Assembly (NCBI RefSeq): GCF_002161765.1
Contig: NZ_NFIN01000008.1
Span: 1-64,000, forward strand
Length of the DNA: 64,000 nucleotides
Direction of reading: 5' to 3'
From: Bacteroides sp. An322
Lineage (GTDB): Bacteria; Bacteroidota; Bacteroidia; Bacteroidales; Bacteroidaceae
Part shown: piece after piece, positions 15,905 through 24,300 of the stretch
Position numbering within the stretch: the stretch's first letter is position 1
Layout of the letters: each line of letters starts with the position of its first letter
Position numbers and translations under genes: made by a program
The notes under the pieces: generated by a model
Told to the model about the DNA's origin: nothing
Database searches by the model: none
Seen by the model: only the letters and a program-made list of their open reading frames with translations

Positions 15905-18292
15905 ATGAACGTAGCAGACATTTGCATTATCAAACGGGACGGAAAGCGGGAAAACTTTTCGGCATCCAAAATCTCAAACGCTATCGGGAAAGCCTTCCAA
16001 GCTACCGGACTGGAGAATCAAGAACGGCTTATCGACGAAATTACCCAACGGGTCATTGCCCATTTCGAACATCCGACCTTAGGAGTGGAAGAGATTCAAG
16101 ACCTTGTAGAAAATGAACTGATGAAAGTGCAGCCCGAAGTGGCGAAAAAGTATATCATCTACCGCCAATGGCGGAATACCGAACGCGAACGCAAGACGCA
16201 AATGAAACATATTATGGACGGCATTGTGGCGATAGACAAGAACGATGTAAATCTGAGCAATGCCAATATGTCGAGCCATACGCCTGCGGGACAAATGATG
16301 ACCTTTGCCTCGGAAGTGACCAAGGACTATACTTATAAATACCTCTTGCCGAAGCAATATGCCGAAGCGCACCGCATGGGGGATATCCATATCCATGACT
16401 TGGACTACTATCCGACCAAGACAACGACATGCATCCAATATGACTTGGACGATTTATTCGAACGGGGTTTCCATACCAAAAACGGAAGCATCCGCACGCC
16501 TCAGGCTATCCAAAGCTATGCTACATTGGCTACTATTATTTTCCAAACCAACCAAAACGAGCAACACGGAGGGCAGGCTATCCCCGCATTCGACTTTTTC
16601 ATGGCAAAAGGCGTATTGAAAAGTTATCAGAAAGCCATTGTGACGGGCATTGCATTCTACATGGAGATGAGAGGGAATGCAACGGACGAAAAAGCATTGT
16701 CGGCACACGTCCATACGCATCTCACCTCCATTGAACCAAAGAAAGAAGCTCAAACCGCATTCCTGACTGCTTTGGAATGCGAAGGCATCTTCTTGACTGA
16801 AGATGAATTAGGACATATCTTGTATTCCGCCCGCAAACAAGTGCGCAAAGACACGCATCAGGCAATGGAAGGATTTATCCATAACCTGAATACCATGCAT
16901 TCGCGTGGAGGGAACCAAGTGGTATTCAGTTCCATCAATTACGGAACAGACACTTCTCCCGAAGGACGTATGGTCATCGAAGAATTATTAAAAGCTACGG
17001 TAGAAGGATTGGGCACACAAGGCGAAGTGCCGGTGTTCCCCATTCAGATATTCAAGATAAAAGACGGAGTGTCTTATTCGGAAGCGGATTATCAGAAAGC
17101 TATGGCTGACTTTGAAACGGCTCTGAACGGCGGAATGACTTTTGAAACACCCAATTTTGACCTGTTTCTGAAAGCATGCCGCACTACGGCAAAAGCCCTC
17201 TTTCCCAACTTTATGTTTCTTGACACTCCATTTAATCAAAACGAAAAATGGAATAAGGATGATCCAAAACGATACCGGTATGAACTGGCAACCATGGGAT
17301 GCCGTACCCGTGTATTTGAAAACCTGAACGGCGAAAAGACCAGTTTGGGGCGCGGAAACCTTTCATTTACTACGATGAACCTGCCTCGGTTGGCAATCGA
17401 AGCACGTCGAGAAGCGGAACGCATGACGGGAAACGAGAATCAAGAAACCATTGAACAACGTGCCAAAGCACTGTTTCTTGAATCGGTACACCGCATGTCG
17501 GAATTCATCGGAGAGCAATTATACATCCGTTATCAGTATCAGCGTACCGCCCTTGCCCGCCAATTCCCATTCATGATGAGCAACGATGTCTGGAAAGGAG
17601 GAGGCAAGCTGAATCCAAACGATGAAGTAGGCGATGTATTGAAACAAGGTACTTTGGGGATTGGGTTTATTGGCGGACACAATGCCATGATGGCTCTGTA
17701 TGGCGCAGGACATGGACATAACCGCAAAGCCTGGGACACACTTTATGAAGCAGTAGAAGAAATGAATCGCGTTGTGGAGGACTTGAAACAGAAATATGGC
17801 TTGAATTATTCGGTACTGGCAACTCCTGCAGAAGGGCTTTCGGGACGCTTTACCCGTATCGACCGCAAGAAATACGGCATCATTCCGGGAGTGACCGACC
17901 GAGATTATTACGTCAATTCATTCCATGTAGACGTGAAAGAACCTATCAGCATTGTAGACAAAATCAAGTGTGAAGCTCCTTTCCACGCTTTGACTCGTGG
18001 CGGACACATCACGTATGTAGAACTGGACGGCGAAGCGCAAAAGAATGTGCGTGCCATTGCCAAGATAGTCAAAGTAATGCATGACGAGGGCATCGGTTAC
18101 GGCTCTATCAATCATCCGGTAGACACCTGCCACAATTGCGGGTATCGTGGTGTTATTTACGACAAGTGCCCGATATGCAATAGTGAGAACATTCTCCGCA
18201 TGCGACGCATCACCGGATATCTTACCGGAGACCTAAGCAGCTGGAATTCAGCCAAACGTGCTGAAGAACGCGACCGAGTAAAACACCATTAA
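15905..18292 (+). CDS. nrdD: Anaerobic ribonucleoside-triphosphate reductase
   Basis: This glycyl-radical enzyme reduces ribonucleoside triphosphates to deoxy forms without oxygen. The 795 residues begin with an ATP-cone (IIKRDGKRENFSASKISNAI, residues about 8-100) for allosteric control. A large barrel follows. The C-terminal zinc site has C742, C745, C755 and C758. RITGYL has the radical Gly at 771, close to the C-terminus as in the family. nrdG lies about 92 bp downstream. The length is slightly above the E. coli enzyme (712), which is usual in Bacteroidales. Confidence 0.95.
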   Translation: MNVADICIIKRDGKRENFSASKISNAIGKAFQATGLENQERLIDEITQRVIAHFEHPTLGVEEIQDLVENELMKVQPEVAKKYIIYRQWRNTERERKTQMKHIMDGIVAIDKNDVNLSNANMSSHTPAGQMMTFASEVTKDYTYKYLLPKQYAEAHRMGDIHIHDLDYYPTKTTTCIQYDLDDLFERGFHTKNGSIRTPQAIQSYATLATIIFQTNQNEQHGGQAIPAFDFFMAKGVLKSYQKAIVTGIAFYMEMRGNATDEKALSAHVHTHLTSIEPKKEAQTAFLTALECEGIFLTEDELGHILYSARKQVRKDTHQAMEGFIHNLNTMHSRGGNQVVFSSINYGTDTSPEGRMVIEELLKATVEGLGTQGEVPVFPIQIFKIKDGVSYSEADYQKAMADFETALNGGMTFETPNFDLFLKACRTTAKALFPNFMFLDTPFNQNEKWNKDDPKRYRYELATMGCRTRVFENLNGEKTSLGRGNLSFTTMNLPRLAIEARREAERMTGNENQETIEQRAKALFLESVHRMSEFIGEQLYIRYQYQRTALARQFPFMMSNDVWKGGGKLNPNDEVGDVLKQGTLGIGFIGGHNAMMALYGAGHGHNRKAWDTLYEAVEEMNRVVEDLKQKYGLNYSVLATPAEGLSGRFTRIDRKKYGIIPGVTDRDYYVNSFHVDVKEPISIVDKIKCEAPFHALTRGGHITYVELDGEAQKNVRAIAKIVKVMHDEGIGYGSINHPVDTCHNCGYRGVIYDKCPICNSENILRMRRITGYLTGDLSSWNSAKRAEERDRVKHH

Positions 18293-18293
18293 T

Positions 18294-18372
18294 TAGTTAA
18301 TAATGAATAGTTAATAATTAATAGCTAAAAGTGGAAGCACGCCACTATTAACTATTAATTATTAACTATTAA
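18294..18372. repeat. AT-rich inverted repeat between nrdD and nrdG
   Basis: TTAGTTAATAATGAATAGTT (from 18294) and its continuation pair with CTATTAACTATTAATTATTA (from 18345) across a 20-nt loop. The same word family occurs at 25790-25823 and 49437-49502. It sits inside the presumed nrdDG message, a few bases before the nrdG GTG, and could affect nrdG translation. Confidence 0.7.
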
Positions 18373-18384
18373 CTCTCAAAGTCT

Positions 18385-18861
18385 GTGCTCCATTATCTAT
18401 ATACATATCCCGAAACCATTGTAGATGGCGAAGGCATCCGGTTTTCTATTTACCTTGCCGGGTGCAACCATCGATGCAAAGGATGCCACAATCCTGAATC
18501 GTGGAATCCCTTAGCCGGCTCTCCTTTGACCGATGAGGTTATTGACAGAATCATATCCCAAATCAATGCCAATCCTCTATTAGACGGAATCACTTTCTCT
18601 GGAGGTGATCCGTTCTTTTCCCCCAAAGACTTCTTACCTGTTATCCGAAAGTTTCGTGAACAAACCGGACTGAATATTTGGTGTTATACCGGATATACTT
18701 ACGAAGAATTACTTACCGACCCGTTACGCCGTCCCATTCTTGCCTACATGGATGTTTTGGTCGACGGACGGTTTGAACAATCACTTTACTCTCCACGTTT
18801 GGAATTCCGTGGAAGCAGTAATCAGCGTATTTTAAAACTAAAAGAAGGATTAGTTCTTTAA
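18385..18861 (+). CDS. nrdG: Anaerobic ribonucleotide reductase activating protein
   Basis: The radical SAM activase puts the glycyl radical on NrdD. The 158-residue length is typical. CNHRCKGC gives the CX3CX2C cluster site with C27, C31 and C34. FSGGDPFF (near 72) is the SAM-binding GGD motif. [20 protein letters not shown] near the C-terminus is characteristic. The start is GTG at 18385; no ATG is available before the cluster motif, so this start is well supported. It is probably on the nrdD transcript. Confidence 0.93.
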   Translation: MLHYLYTYPETIVDGEGIRFSIYLAGCNHRCKGCHNPESWNPLAGSPLTDEVIDRIISQINANPLLDGITFSGGDPFFSPKDFLPVIRKFREQTGLNIWCYTGYTYEELLTDPLRRPILAYMDVLVDGRFEQSLYSPRLEFRGSSNQRILKLKEGLVL

Positions 18862-18871
18862 CATTTCGCTT

Positions 18872-18899
18872 AAAAACGCTTCATTAGAGTTGCGTTTTA
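18872..18899 (+). terminator. Weak hairpin after nrdG
   Basis: AAAACGC (to 18879) pairs with GCGTTTT (18892-18898) across a 12-nt loop just after the nrdG stop. There is no long T-tract. Confidence 0.5.
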
Positions 18900-19072
18900 A
18901 ACAAGTACGTTGAAGAGGCTATAAATGACTATTTGCATGAAAAAGAATACCGTTACCGTGCACGGAGTGGCTATTTATACATGTGAAGTACCTTTTTTAG
19001 GTATATGTTGAAGGTTATGAAATGATTTACATCAAGAAAAATAGCATTTTTTATAATAATTCCCGATTGCCT

Positions 19073-19103
19073 ATTGCGGGTAATGAAAAAAGCCATATCT
19101 TTG
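19073..19103 (+). promoter_or_regulatory. Promoter without an adjacent gene
   Basis: ATTG (19073-19076), 19 nt, then a perfect TATCTTTG (19096-19103). The next coding region is the remnant at 19617 or the receptor at 19802, so the transcript has either an unusually long leader or no protein product. Confidence 0.65.
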
Positions 19104-19377
19104 CATCGTGGTTGTGAAACCAATAGTACAAAGATAAGCACAATAGGTATTAGACACTATACAGAAACTAAAGGTATTAGACTTAAATTTGAAAAAGGTA
19201 ATAAAGATTCAAAGCAAGTAAAGAGGTATTAGGTTTAAGGTTTAAAAGATGTTTTTGTTTTTAGGTATTAGTAAATAAAAAGATGAGTTTTCAGGAATTA
19301 AATGTTTAATAGGAATTAGTGATTGCTTTGAGGTAAAAAAGAAAGAAGGATAACAAAAGTAGATGAAAATGAGATGC

Positions 19378-19404
19378 AAGAACCCTATTAATGGGGGTTC
19401 TTTT
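19378..19404 (+). terminator. Terminator-like hairpin 1 in the leader region
   Basis: AAGAACCC (19378-19385) pairs with GGGTTCTT (19395-19402), followed by TT. Confidence 0.65.
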
Positions 19405-19408
19405 AGAA

Positions 19409-19456
19409 GTGAGCGGTGGTTAGAAAAGAGAACTATCGCTTTTTTGTTTTTTAGGG
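19409..19456 (+). terminator. Terminator-like hairpin 2 in the leader region
   Basis: GAGCGGT near 19411 pairs with ATCGCT near 19435-19440 with one G-U, and is followed by the T-rich TTTTTTGTTTTTTAG. Confidence 0.55.
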
Positions 19457-19616
19457 TGTTCAGTTTCATATTCTAAAATCTACTGACCCAAAATTTGTTA
19501 TCTATTTTAGATGAGAAAGAGATTTGTTGTGTTAAAAAAGCGTTTTCTCTTGCTTTTGTCAATGAAAATGTGTATATTCGTAAAATAAGAGAAAAATTAA
19601 TTTTAAATCTAATAGA

Positions 19617-19787
19617 ATGAATAACATGATTCGTATACCGGCAGTATCTGTGCTAATGCCTGTAGATGATCCGCATCGCCGCAAGCCGGACATTACGTTG
19701 GCTTGTAGCCGATTGGACGGATGGAGTCCTCGTATTTCCCTTGAAGAGGGTTTGAAAAAGACGATTGCTTATTTTAAGAATTACTAA
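19617..19787 (+). pseudogene. Remnant of UDP-glucuronate decarboxylase (C-terminal end)
   Basis: The frame encodes 56 residues, of which the last 40 or so ([38 protein letters not shown]) read like the very C-terminus of SDR-type UDP-glucuronate decarboxylase or dTDP-glucose dehydratase-like enzymes. The nucleotide-binding and catalytic parts of a roughly 310-residue enzyme are missing, and the upstream DNA does not continue the homology. This looks like a fragment left by deletion or recombination. It lies 14 bp ahead of the beta-barrel receptor gene. Expression as a small protein is possible but not supported. Confidence 0.75.
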
Positions 19788-19801
19788 ACCTGATCTTGAC
19801 A

Positions 19802-22204
19802 ATGAAGACATTCCTTACTTTTTTATGCTGTTTTTTCACGGTAGCTTTTTCCCTTCCGGCTCAGACCCTGCTGGAGGGATACGTGCGTGATATGGAGTGT
19901 TGCGGCATTTCGGAAGCGGTCGTGACCGTGATGTGCCCCGATACCCGTGAGGTGATTTATTCCACGCAGACTGATACTACAGGCGTGTTCGTTCTGGCGG
20001 ATGTGCCGCGGCATTTCCTTTTAGATGTAGCTTCGTTCGGTTATAAGCCTTATACCTGTGCGCTGGACGTAGATTCGTGTATGGGAAACCCGCTACACAT
20101 CACCTTGGAATATATCTCGTTGGACGAAGTGACTGTTACCGCCGATGGGAAACCCCGGATGGTGCGCAGCGGGAATAAGGTATTAATAGACAAGCTGGGC
20201 AATTCGCCTCATGCACAAGGCAGTGACATGTATACATTCATGAAGTTTATCCCTGTACTGAATGTACCCATGTTTAGTGGAGAGGTCACGTTAAGGGAGA
20301 CTGGTAAAAATGCTGTGCTTTTGGTTAATGGCAAACCTGTTCATATCCCGATGGATGTTTACCTGAAGAATATACATGTGGAAAATGTGGAACGTATCGA
20401 GGTGGTTGCAAATCCGATGGGAGAGTATAAGGTGAATGGGACTGATGGAGTCATTAATTTGATTTTGAAAAAAAGGGAAGACGAAGGTATCCAATGCAAT
20501 TTGTCATTGAATGACACCCAATATGGTGGGAACAGTCAGGGGGGGACGTTCAGTGTTAGTTATACCCGGAATAAGGCATTCATTACTTCGGGAATTAATG
20601 TGGGTAATTCTCATTTTAAATTTGAAAAGAAGGTTGATTACCGGTATGAAGATACCGGAAGGCGGATGTTGGAAGAATCTGATATGAATAATAGAAGTCA
20701 GAATTTCTCCGGCTATTTTAATTTTGATTATGAGGCGAGCAAGCGGCATACTGTGGGGGTACAGGCATCTGCCGGAGGCTATCGGCAGGATGACGAGAGT
20801 CTCATCCTTTCTACATATTCCGGTTACGGTTCTGTTCAGGTCGATTCTTCTTACCGTTCGGCAAGCAATGTGTACACCCCGGACAAGTTCAGTTATCTGA
20901 GCGGCAATTTAAACTATACATTTAGAATAGACGATAAAGGGAGCATGTTTTATGCTGATGCCGATTATCGGATGACTCGTCCGAATGCCTATACGCATCA
21001 TGTGTATGATAGGACGGATGTCGGAGGTAATGCGGACCGTACGGATAATCTGCAAAAGGTCAAGACTTGTATAGACACGTATGGCGTATGGCTGCGTTAT
21101 ATTAAGGTGTTCAATCCTGGTACGCGGCTGGTCTCAGGATTATCTTATTACGCTTCCGGAACCCGGTATGATTATGTGTATGAATCCTTGGAGGACGGTG
21201 GTTATGTGAATGTCTTCGGGCAGAGCAACCGTTTTTATTTAGATGACCGTACGTTATCCGCTAACGCCTCTTTGCATCATTCATGGAGTAACCATTTAGA
21301 TATGTCGGTGGAACTCGCGGTGCATTTTTACGGGGCGGAAGGGGAGCAGGAAATGACAGGTGAAAGTTTTTCTCGGAATGAAGTGAACGTGTTGCCCGCT
21401 TTCCGCCTTGCGTATGACCCGAATGAAAACCATGCCCTTTCGTTGAATCTCATGTCGATGGTTTTCCGTCCGAATTATTTTGACTTGAACCCTTTCCGTA
21501 CCTATCTGTCTGCCACATCATATCGTCAGGGTAATCCAGAATTGAAATCTGCCCGTGTGTATAGTACAGGTATCAATTACACTTTTTTCAAGGACTATTC
21601 ATTGAACGCTTCTGTCGACTGCTGGAGGGATAACCAGGCTTTCCTGACGCTTCCGGATGGAGAGGGATTCATCCGCACGATGCCCGTCAACCGCGGCAGT
21701 AGTTGTTTGGTGAACTGGGGGCTTGATATTGACAAGACACTGTTTCATAACCGTTTGAACTTGTCATACAGTGTTGAGGGTAATTTCGTGAGATTCAAGA
21801 ATGCCCTTTCTTATATGGACAGGATACAGGATTCTTTTTCGTGGGGAACAGATTTTCGGGCTATGGCGTTGATGAAGCATCAATGGACTTTTATAGCGGG
21901 TTACGGTTATAGTTCGCATGCCATGAGTGATTCGAACTTCCAGCCCGACCGTCACATGGTTGACTTTATGCTGATGAAGCGGTTTAGGCATTCCAATTTG
22001 AGCGTCGGACTTCGAAAGTTTTTCCGTAAGAACGATAAGGATGTCTATTATGAACAGCCCGGCTATAGTTATCATACATTTATGAAACAATATTGGCTGG
22101 CGTATGCTTCGTTTTCTGTGACTTTCGGTAACAGCCGGACCAAGACGGTAATCGACCGTTCGAATGCAGAAGTAAAATCAAGGACCTCAAGACCAGTGAA
22201 ATGA
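19802..22204 (+). CDS. Outer-membrane beta-barrel receptor, TonB-dependent-receptor-like
   Basis: The 800-residue protein begins MKTFLTFLCCFFTVAFSLPAQ, a Sec signal. A carboxypeptidase-regulatory-like fold follows (about 22-110, LLEGYVRDMECCGISEAVVTV). A plug region runs to about 230, with LLVNGKPVHIP, ENVERIEVVANPMGEY and GTDGVINLILKK. The remainder is a beta-barrel rich in aromatic and Asn/Ser strands. This is the order of the OMP_b-brl_3 family (PF14905) of Bacteroidetes. No SusD-like partner gene is next to it, so glycan uptake is not indicated. An in-frame TTG at 19796 is an alternative start. The substrate is unknown. Confidence 0.85.
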   Translation: MKTFLTFLCCFFTVAFSLPAQTLLEGYVRDMECCGISEAVVTVMCPDTREVIYSTQTDTTGVFVLADVPRHFLLDVASFGYKPYTCALDVDSCMGNPLHITLEYISLDEVTVTADGKPRMVRSGNKVLIDKLGNSPHAQGSDMYTFMKFIPVLNVPMFSGEVTLRETGKNAVLLVNGKPVHIPMDVYLKNIHVENVERIEVVANPMGEYKVNGTDGVINLILKKREDEGIQCNLSLNDTQYGGNSQGGTFSVSYTRNKAFITSGINVGNSHFKFEKKVDYRYEDTGRRMLEESDMNNRSQNFSGYFNFDYEASKRHTVGVQASAGGYRQDDESLILSTYSGYGSVQVDSSYRSASNVYTPDKFSYLSGNLNYTFRIDDKGSMFYADADYRMTRPNAYTHHVYDRTDVGGNADRTDNLQKVKTCIDTYGVWLRYIKVFNPGTRLVSGLSYYASGTRYDYVYESLEDGGYVNVFGQSNRFYLDDRTLSANASLHHSWSNHLDMSVELAVHFYGAEGEQEMTGESFSRNEVNVLPAFRLAYDPNENHALSLNLMSMVFRPNYFDLNPFRTYLSATSYRQGNPELKSARVYSTGINYTFFKDYSLNASVDCWRDNQAFLTLPDGEGFIRTMPVNRGSSCLVNWGLDIDKTLFHNRLNLSYSVEGNFVRFKNALSYMDRIQDSFSWGTDFRAMALMKHQWTFIAGYGYSSHAMSDSNFQPDRHMVDFMLMKRFRHSNLSVGLRKFFRKNDKDVYYEQPGYSYHTFMKQYWLAYASFSVTFGNSRTKTVIDRSNAEVKSRTSRPVK

Positions 22205-22252
22205 TGGTTTAATGCCGATTGTAATAATTATTAACTTTAAAATCAAAAACAG

Positions 22253-22363
22253 ATGAAAGAAAAAGAAATTCAAGCTTTTATTGAGTCTTTGGAAGTTAAG
22301 GCACTCAATGGCAAAACAGTCTTTTTCGACTGCTCCGTTGCTTGTGTGGGTTTATATGCATAA
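22253..22363 (+). CDS. Small peptide with two cysteines
   Basis: A 36-codon frame starts 48 bp after the receptor stop. It has an A-rich ribosome region typical of this genome. The N-terminal half is charged and leader-like (MKEKEIQAFIESLEVKALNG). The C-terminal half is short and hydrophobic with CSVAC and ends GLYA. No hydrophobic signal peptide is present. It might be a secreted or modified peptide precursor, or a truncated protein. No maturation gene is adjacent, so the function is not assigned. Confidence 0.45.
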   Translation: MKEKEIQAFIESLEVKALNGKTVFFDCSVACVGLYA

Positions 22364-22373
22364 ATAAAGAAAA

Positions 22374-22402
22374 CCTAACCACTAAGTGGTTAGGTTTTCT
22401 GT
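22374..22402. terminator. Bidirectional terminator next to tRNA-Pro
   Basis: AAAACCTAACCAC and GTGGTTAGGTTTT form a perfect stem with a minimal loop. On the plus strand it closes the small-peptide transcript, and on the minus strand it closes the tRNA transcript. Confidence 0.9.
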
Positions 22403-22474
22403 CGGAATGAGGCGACTCGAACGCCCGACCCCTACGTCCCGAACGTAGTGCGCTACCAACTGCGCTACATTCCG
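22402..22474 (-). tRNA. tRNA-Pro (anticodon CGG)
   Basis: The minus-strand sequence folds as a 73-nt cloverleaf. The acceptor arm is CGGAATG/CATTCCG with discriminator A, and the D-arm contains AGTTGGTAGC. The anticodon stem CTACG/CGTAG encloses the loop TTCGGGA, with anticodon CGG and G37 as in tRNA-Pro. The T-loop is TTCGAGT. The 3' CCA is not encoded. Its 3' end faces the accessory stretch at 18.9-22.4 kb. Confidence 0.95.
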
Positions 22475-22506
22475 ATTCTGTTTCGGTTGTCTTTCGATAA
22501 CGGGTG

Positions 22507-22537
22507 CAAAGGTAGTGCTTTTTTTGATATGTGCAAA
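22507..22537 (-). promoter_or_regulatory. Promoter of tRNA-Pro
   Basis: On the minus strand TTTG (22537-22534), 19 nt, then TACCTTTG (22514-22507): a full consensus promoter 32 nt upstream of the tRNA 5' end. Confidence 0.8.
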
Positions 22538-22682
22538 ATATTCTCTTGATTTTTTTAGAATCTTCTCAAAATATTCTTCAAAAATATTCTCAAACTACCC
22601 AATATCTATAAGCTACAGTGGAACGTACCACATTTTTGCATTAGTGAATGCAGATATTCATATAAGGATGAAATGAAACAAA

Positions 22683-22720
22683 TTCCGAACAGATTTTGAA
22701 TGGTTCCGAACGCATTTTGA
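22683..22720 (+). repeat. Tandem 17-bp direct repeat over a promoter
   Basis: TTCCGAACAGATTTTGA (22683-22699) and TTCCGAACGCATTTTGA (22704-22720) are spaced 21 bp apart, two helical turns. The second copy contains the -33 TTTG of the promoter at 22716-22746. This geometry is expected of an operator for a dimeric regulator. Confidence 0.65.
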
Positions 22721-22746
22721 TTAAAGTGCTTTTAGATTTACTTTTG
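22716..22746 (+). promoter_or_regulatory. Consensus promoter of a possible small RNA
   Basis: TTTG (22716-22719), 19 nt, TACTTTTG (22739-22746). There is no downstream gene on this strand, since nuo is convergent. Confidence 0.7.
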
Positions 22747-22752
22747 TCGTGT

Positions 22753-22855
22753 TGTAAATAAACACTGCGTTCTTTGGCTTCTTTTGAAATAAATAAATAA
22801 AACAAAAGACACAACGTACAGAAAAATAGCATTCTATATCGTTGTGTCTTTGTAT
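22753..22855 (+). ncRNA. Candidate small RNA convergent with nuoN
   Basis: The predicted transcript of about 100 nt starts after the promoter at 22716-22746. It ends at a stem formed by AAAGACACAACG (22805-22816) and CGTTGTGTCTTT (22840-22851). No start codon opens a long frame. The interval between the tRNA-Pro promoter and nuoN otherwise holds no gene. This is inferred from signals only. Confidence 0.4.
22805..22851. terminator. Hairpin terminating nuo and/or the candidate small RNA
   Basis: Perfect 12-bp arms with a 23-nt loop begin 18 bp beyond the nuoN stop codon (minus strand). Confidence 0.65.
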
Positions 22856-22868
22856 TGAACTTATAGGG

Positions 22869-24290
22869 TTACAATAACGCTACATTGCTTAGCGTATTGA
22901 ATACGTTACTGCAAATACCAAGCAGAACGATGCCTAACAGGCAGATGACCAGGCAAGCACGGGTCATGCCTGAACTGCGGAACGTAGGTAGCGGGTTGTC
23001 GTTCGGCGTGATGTACATGGCTTTTACAATCAGCAAGTAGTAGTAGAGTGAGATGATGGTATTCACCAACGCCAAGAATACTACTAACCAATGGCCTGCA
23101 TGGAACGCTGAAGCGAACACGAAGAACTTCGAGAAGAAACCGGCAAACGGCGGAATACCTCCCAACGAGAAGAGTGCCAGCGTCATGATGAAGCTCAGGT
23201 GCGGGTTGGTTTTGTAGAAACCGTTGTAAGCTTCGCGGTCCACACGTCCGTTGTTATGCTGCTCTACAGTGGTGATGACACCGAATACAGCGAGGTTGGC
23301 AACGATGTAGACAATGACGTAATATACCAACGATGCCATGCCTTGTCCGTCGGCTCCCAATACAGCCAACATGATGTAGCCGGCTTGCGAGATACTACTG
23401 TAAGCCATGAATCGTTTCAGGTCGTGTTGCAGGATTGCCATGATGTTGGCAAGCGTGATGGTCACTACGGTAACGATAGCTATCAGCAGGCTCCAGTTTT
23501 CTATCATCGGACCAAAAGCTTTAACCAAAATGCTCATCAAAGCGAAAGCTGCCGCACCTTTTGAGATAACAGACAGATAAGCTGTGATGGAAGTGGGCGC
23601 GCCTTGGTAGGTATCGGGAGTCCACATGTGGAAGGGAACCAAGCTCAGCTTGAAGCCCAAGCCGGCAAAGAAGAGCACCATTGCTAAGATTTGCAAGGGA
23701 GTTCCGGTAAGCATCGCAGTCATATCGGCAAAGTACATGGTTCCGCATGTGCCGTAGATGAGCGACAAGCCGTAGAGCATCAGGGCAGAAGAGAACATGG
23801 CGTTCAGAATGAACTTCGTTCCGGCTTCCGCGCTTTGACGGCGGTATTTGTCGAAGGCAACCAAACAAGCCAAGGGGATGCTGGCAAGTTCCAAGCCTAC
23901 ATAGAAGAGGAGGAAGCTGCCCGCGCTTACCATATAATACATACCCAACAGGGTAGAGAGGGTGAGCACGTAGAACTCGCCTGCCTTGTGGCGGCTGTCT
24001 TCACGGTTAATCCACGAATCTGCCTGCATGAAAACTAACAGGGTTCCGGCTGTGAGCACCGTCTTGACAATAGACGACATGGAGGTGTTGACAAACATAC
24101 CGCCAAAAGCTTCGCCCGTCACCGGAACGATGTTCAACGCGATTTGCACAACTAACAACCCGCATGCCAGACCCTGCAACGCCTTGTGGTTGGGCTGTTT
24201 CAGGATCAAGTCGGCAAGCAACATGATAATCAGGATGACAGCCAAACTGATTTCTGCTTGCATGGTAGAGAATATTGCACTTATATCCAT
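22869..24290 (-). CDS. nuoN: NADH-quinone oxidoreductase subunit N
   Basis: This antiporter-like membrane subunit of complex I has 473 residues and about 14 transmembrane helices. The proton-channel residues expected for the family are present. E134 lies in [12 protein letters not shown]214 in [14 protein letters not shown], and K244 in VISKGAA. It is the last gene of the operon, ten bases after nuoM. In the family, each such subunit is thought to move one proton per cycle. Confidence 0.95.
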   Translation of the reverse strand: MDISAIFSTMQAEISLAVILIIMLLADLILKQPNHKALQGLACGLLVVQIALNIVPVTGEAFGGMFVNTSMSSIVKTVLTAGTLLVFMQADSWINREDSRHKAGEFYVLTLSTLLGMYYMVSAGSFLLFYVGLELASIPLACLVAFDKYRRQSAEAGTKFILNAMFSSALMLYGLSLIYGTCGTMYFADMTAMLTGTPLQILAMVLFFAGLGFKLSLVPFHMWTPDTYQGAPTSITAYLSVISKGAAAFALMSILVKAFGPMIENWSLLIAIVTVVTITLANIMAILQHDLKRFMAYSSISQAGYIMLAVLGADGQGMASLVYYVIVYIVANLAVFGVITTVEQHNNGRVDREAYNGFYKTNPHLSFIMTLALFSLGGIPPFAGFFSKFFVFASAFHAGHWLVVFLALVNTIISLYYYLLIVKAMYITPNDNPLPTFRSSGMTRACLVICLLGIVLLGICSNVFNTLSNVALL

Positions 24291-24300
24291 AATGTCTTGA

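Larger units (their letters stand above)
19110..19456 (+). ncRNA. Candidate small RNA or attenuated leader with GGTATTAG repeats
   Basis: This is the predicted transcript from the promoter at 19073-19103 to the first hairpin (about 295 nt) or the second (about 345 nt). It contains four GGTATTAG words spaced 27, 52 and 38 nt apart and no start codon with a long frame. The product is inferred only from the order promoter, repeated words, hairpin, T-tract. Confidence 0.4.
18900..19616 (+). other. Non-coding stretch with promoter, repeated leader and terminators
   Basis: No convincing protein gene is seen in about 700 bp. The region has a good promoter (19073-19103), four copies of GGTATTAG downstream of it (starting at 19146, 19173, 19225 and 19263), a near copy (GGAATTAG) near 19310, and two terminator-like hairpins (19378-19404 and 19409-19456). 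A 26-codon frame from 19511 (MRKRFVVLKK) has nothing recognisable. The stretch is AT-rich relative to its flanks. Confidence 0.6.

Noticed and set aside
19083-19235. About 50-codon frame starting MKKAISLHRG
   Set aside because: The promoter at 19096-19103 lies inside it, so its own start codon would not be on the transcript; the content is repeat-derived.
22402-22474. tRNA-Pro as an attachment site of an integrated element
   Set aside because: No integrase gene and no second copy of the tRNA 3' end were seen, so only the general accessory nature is noted.
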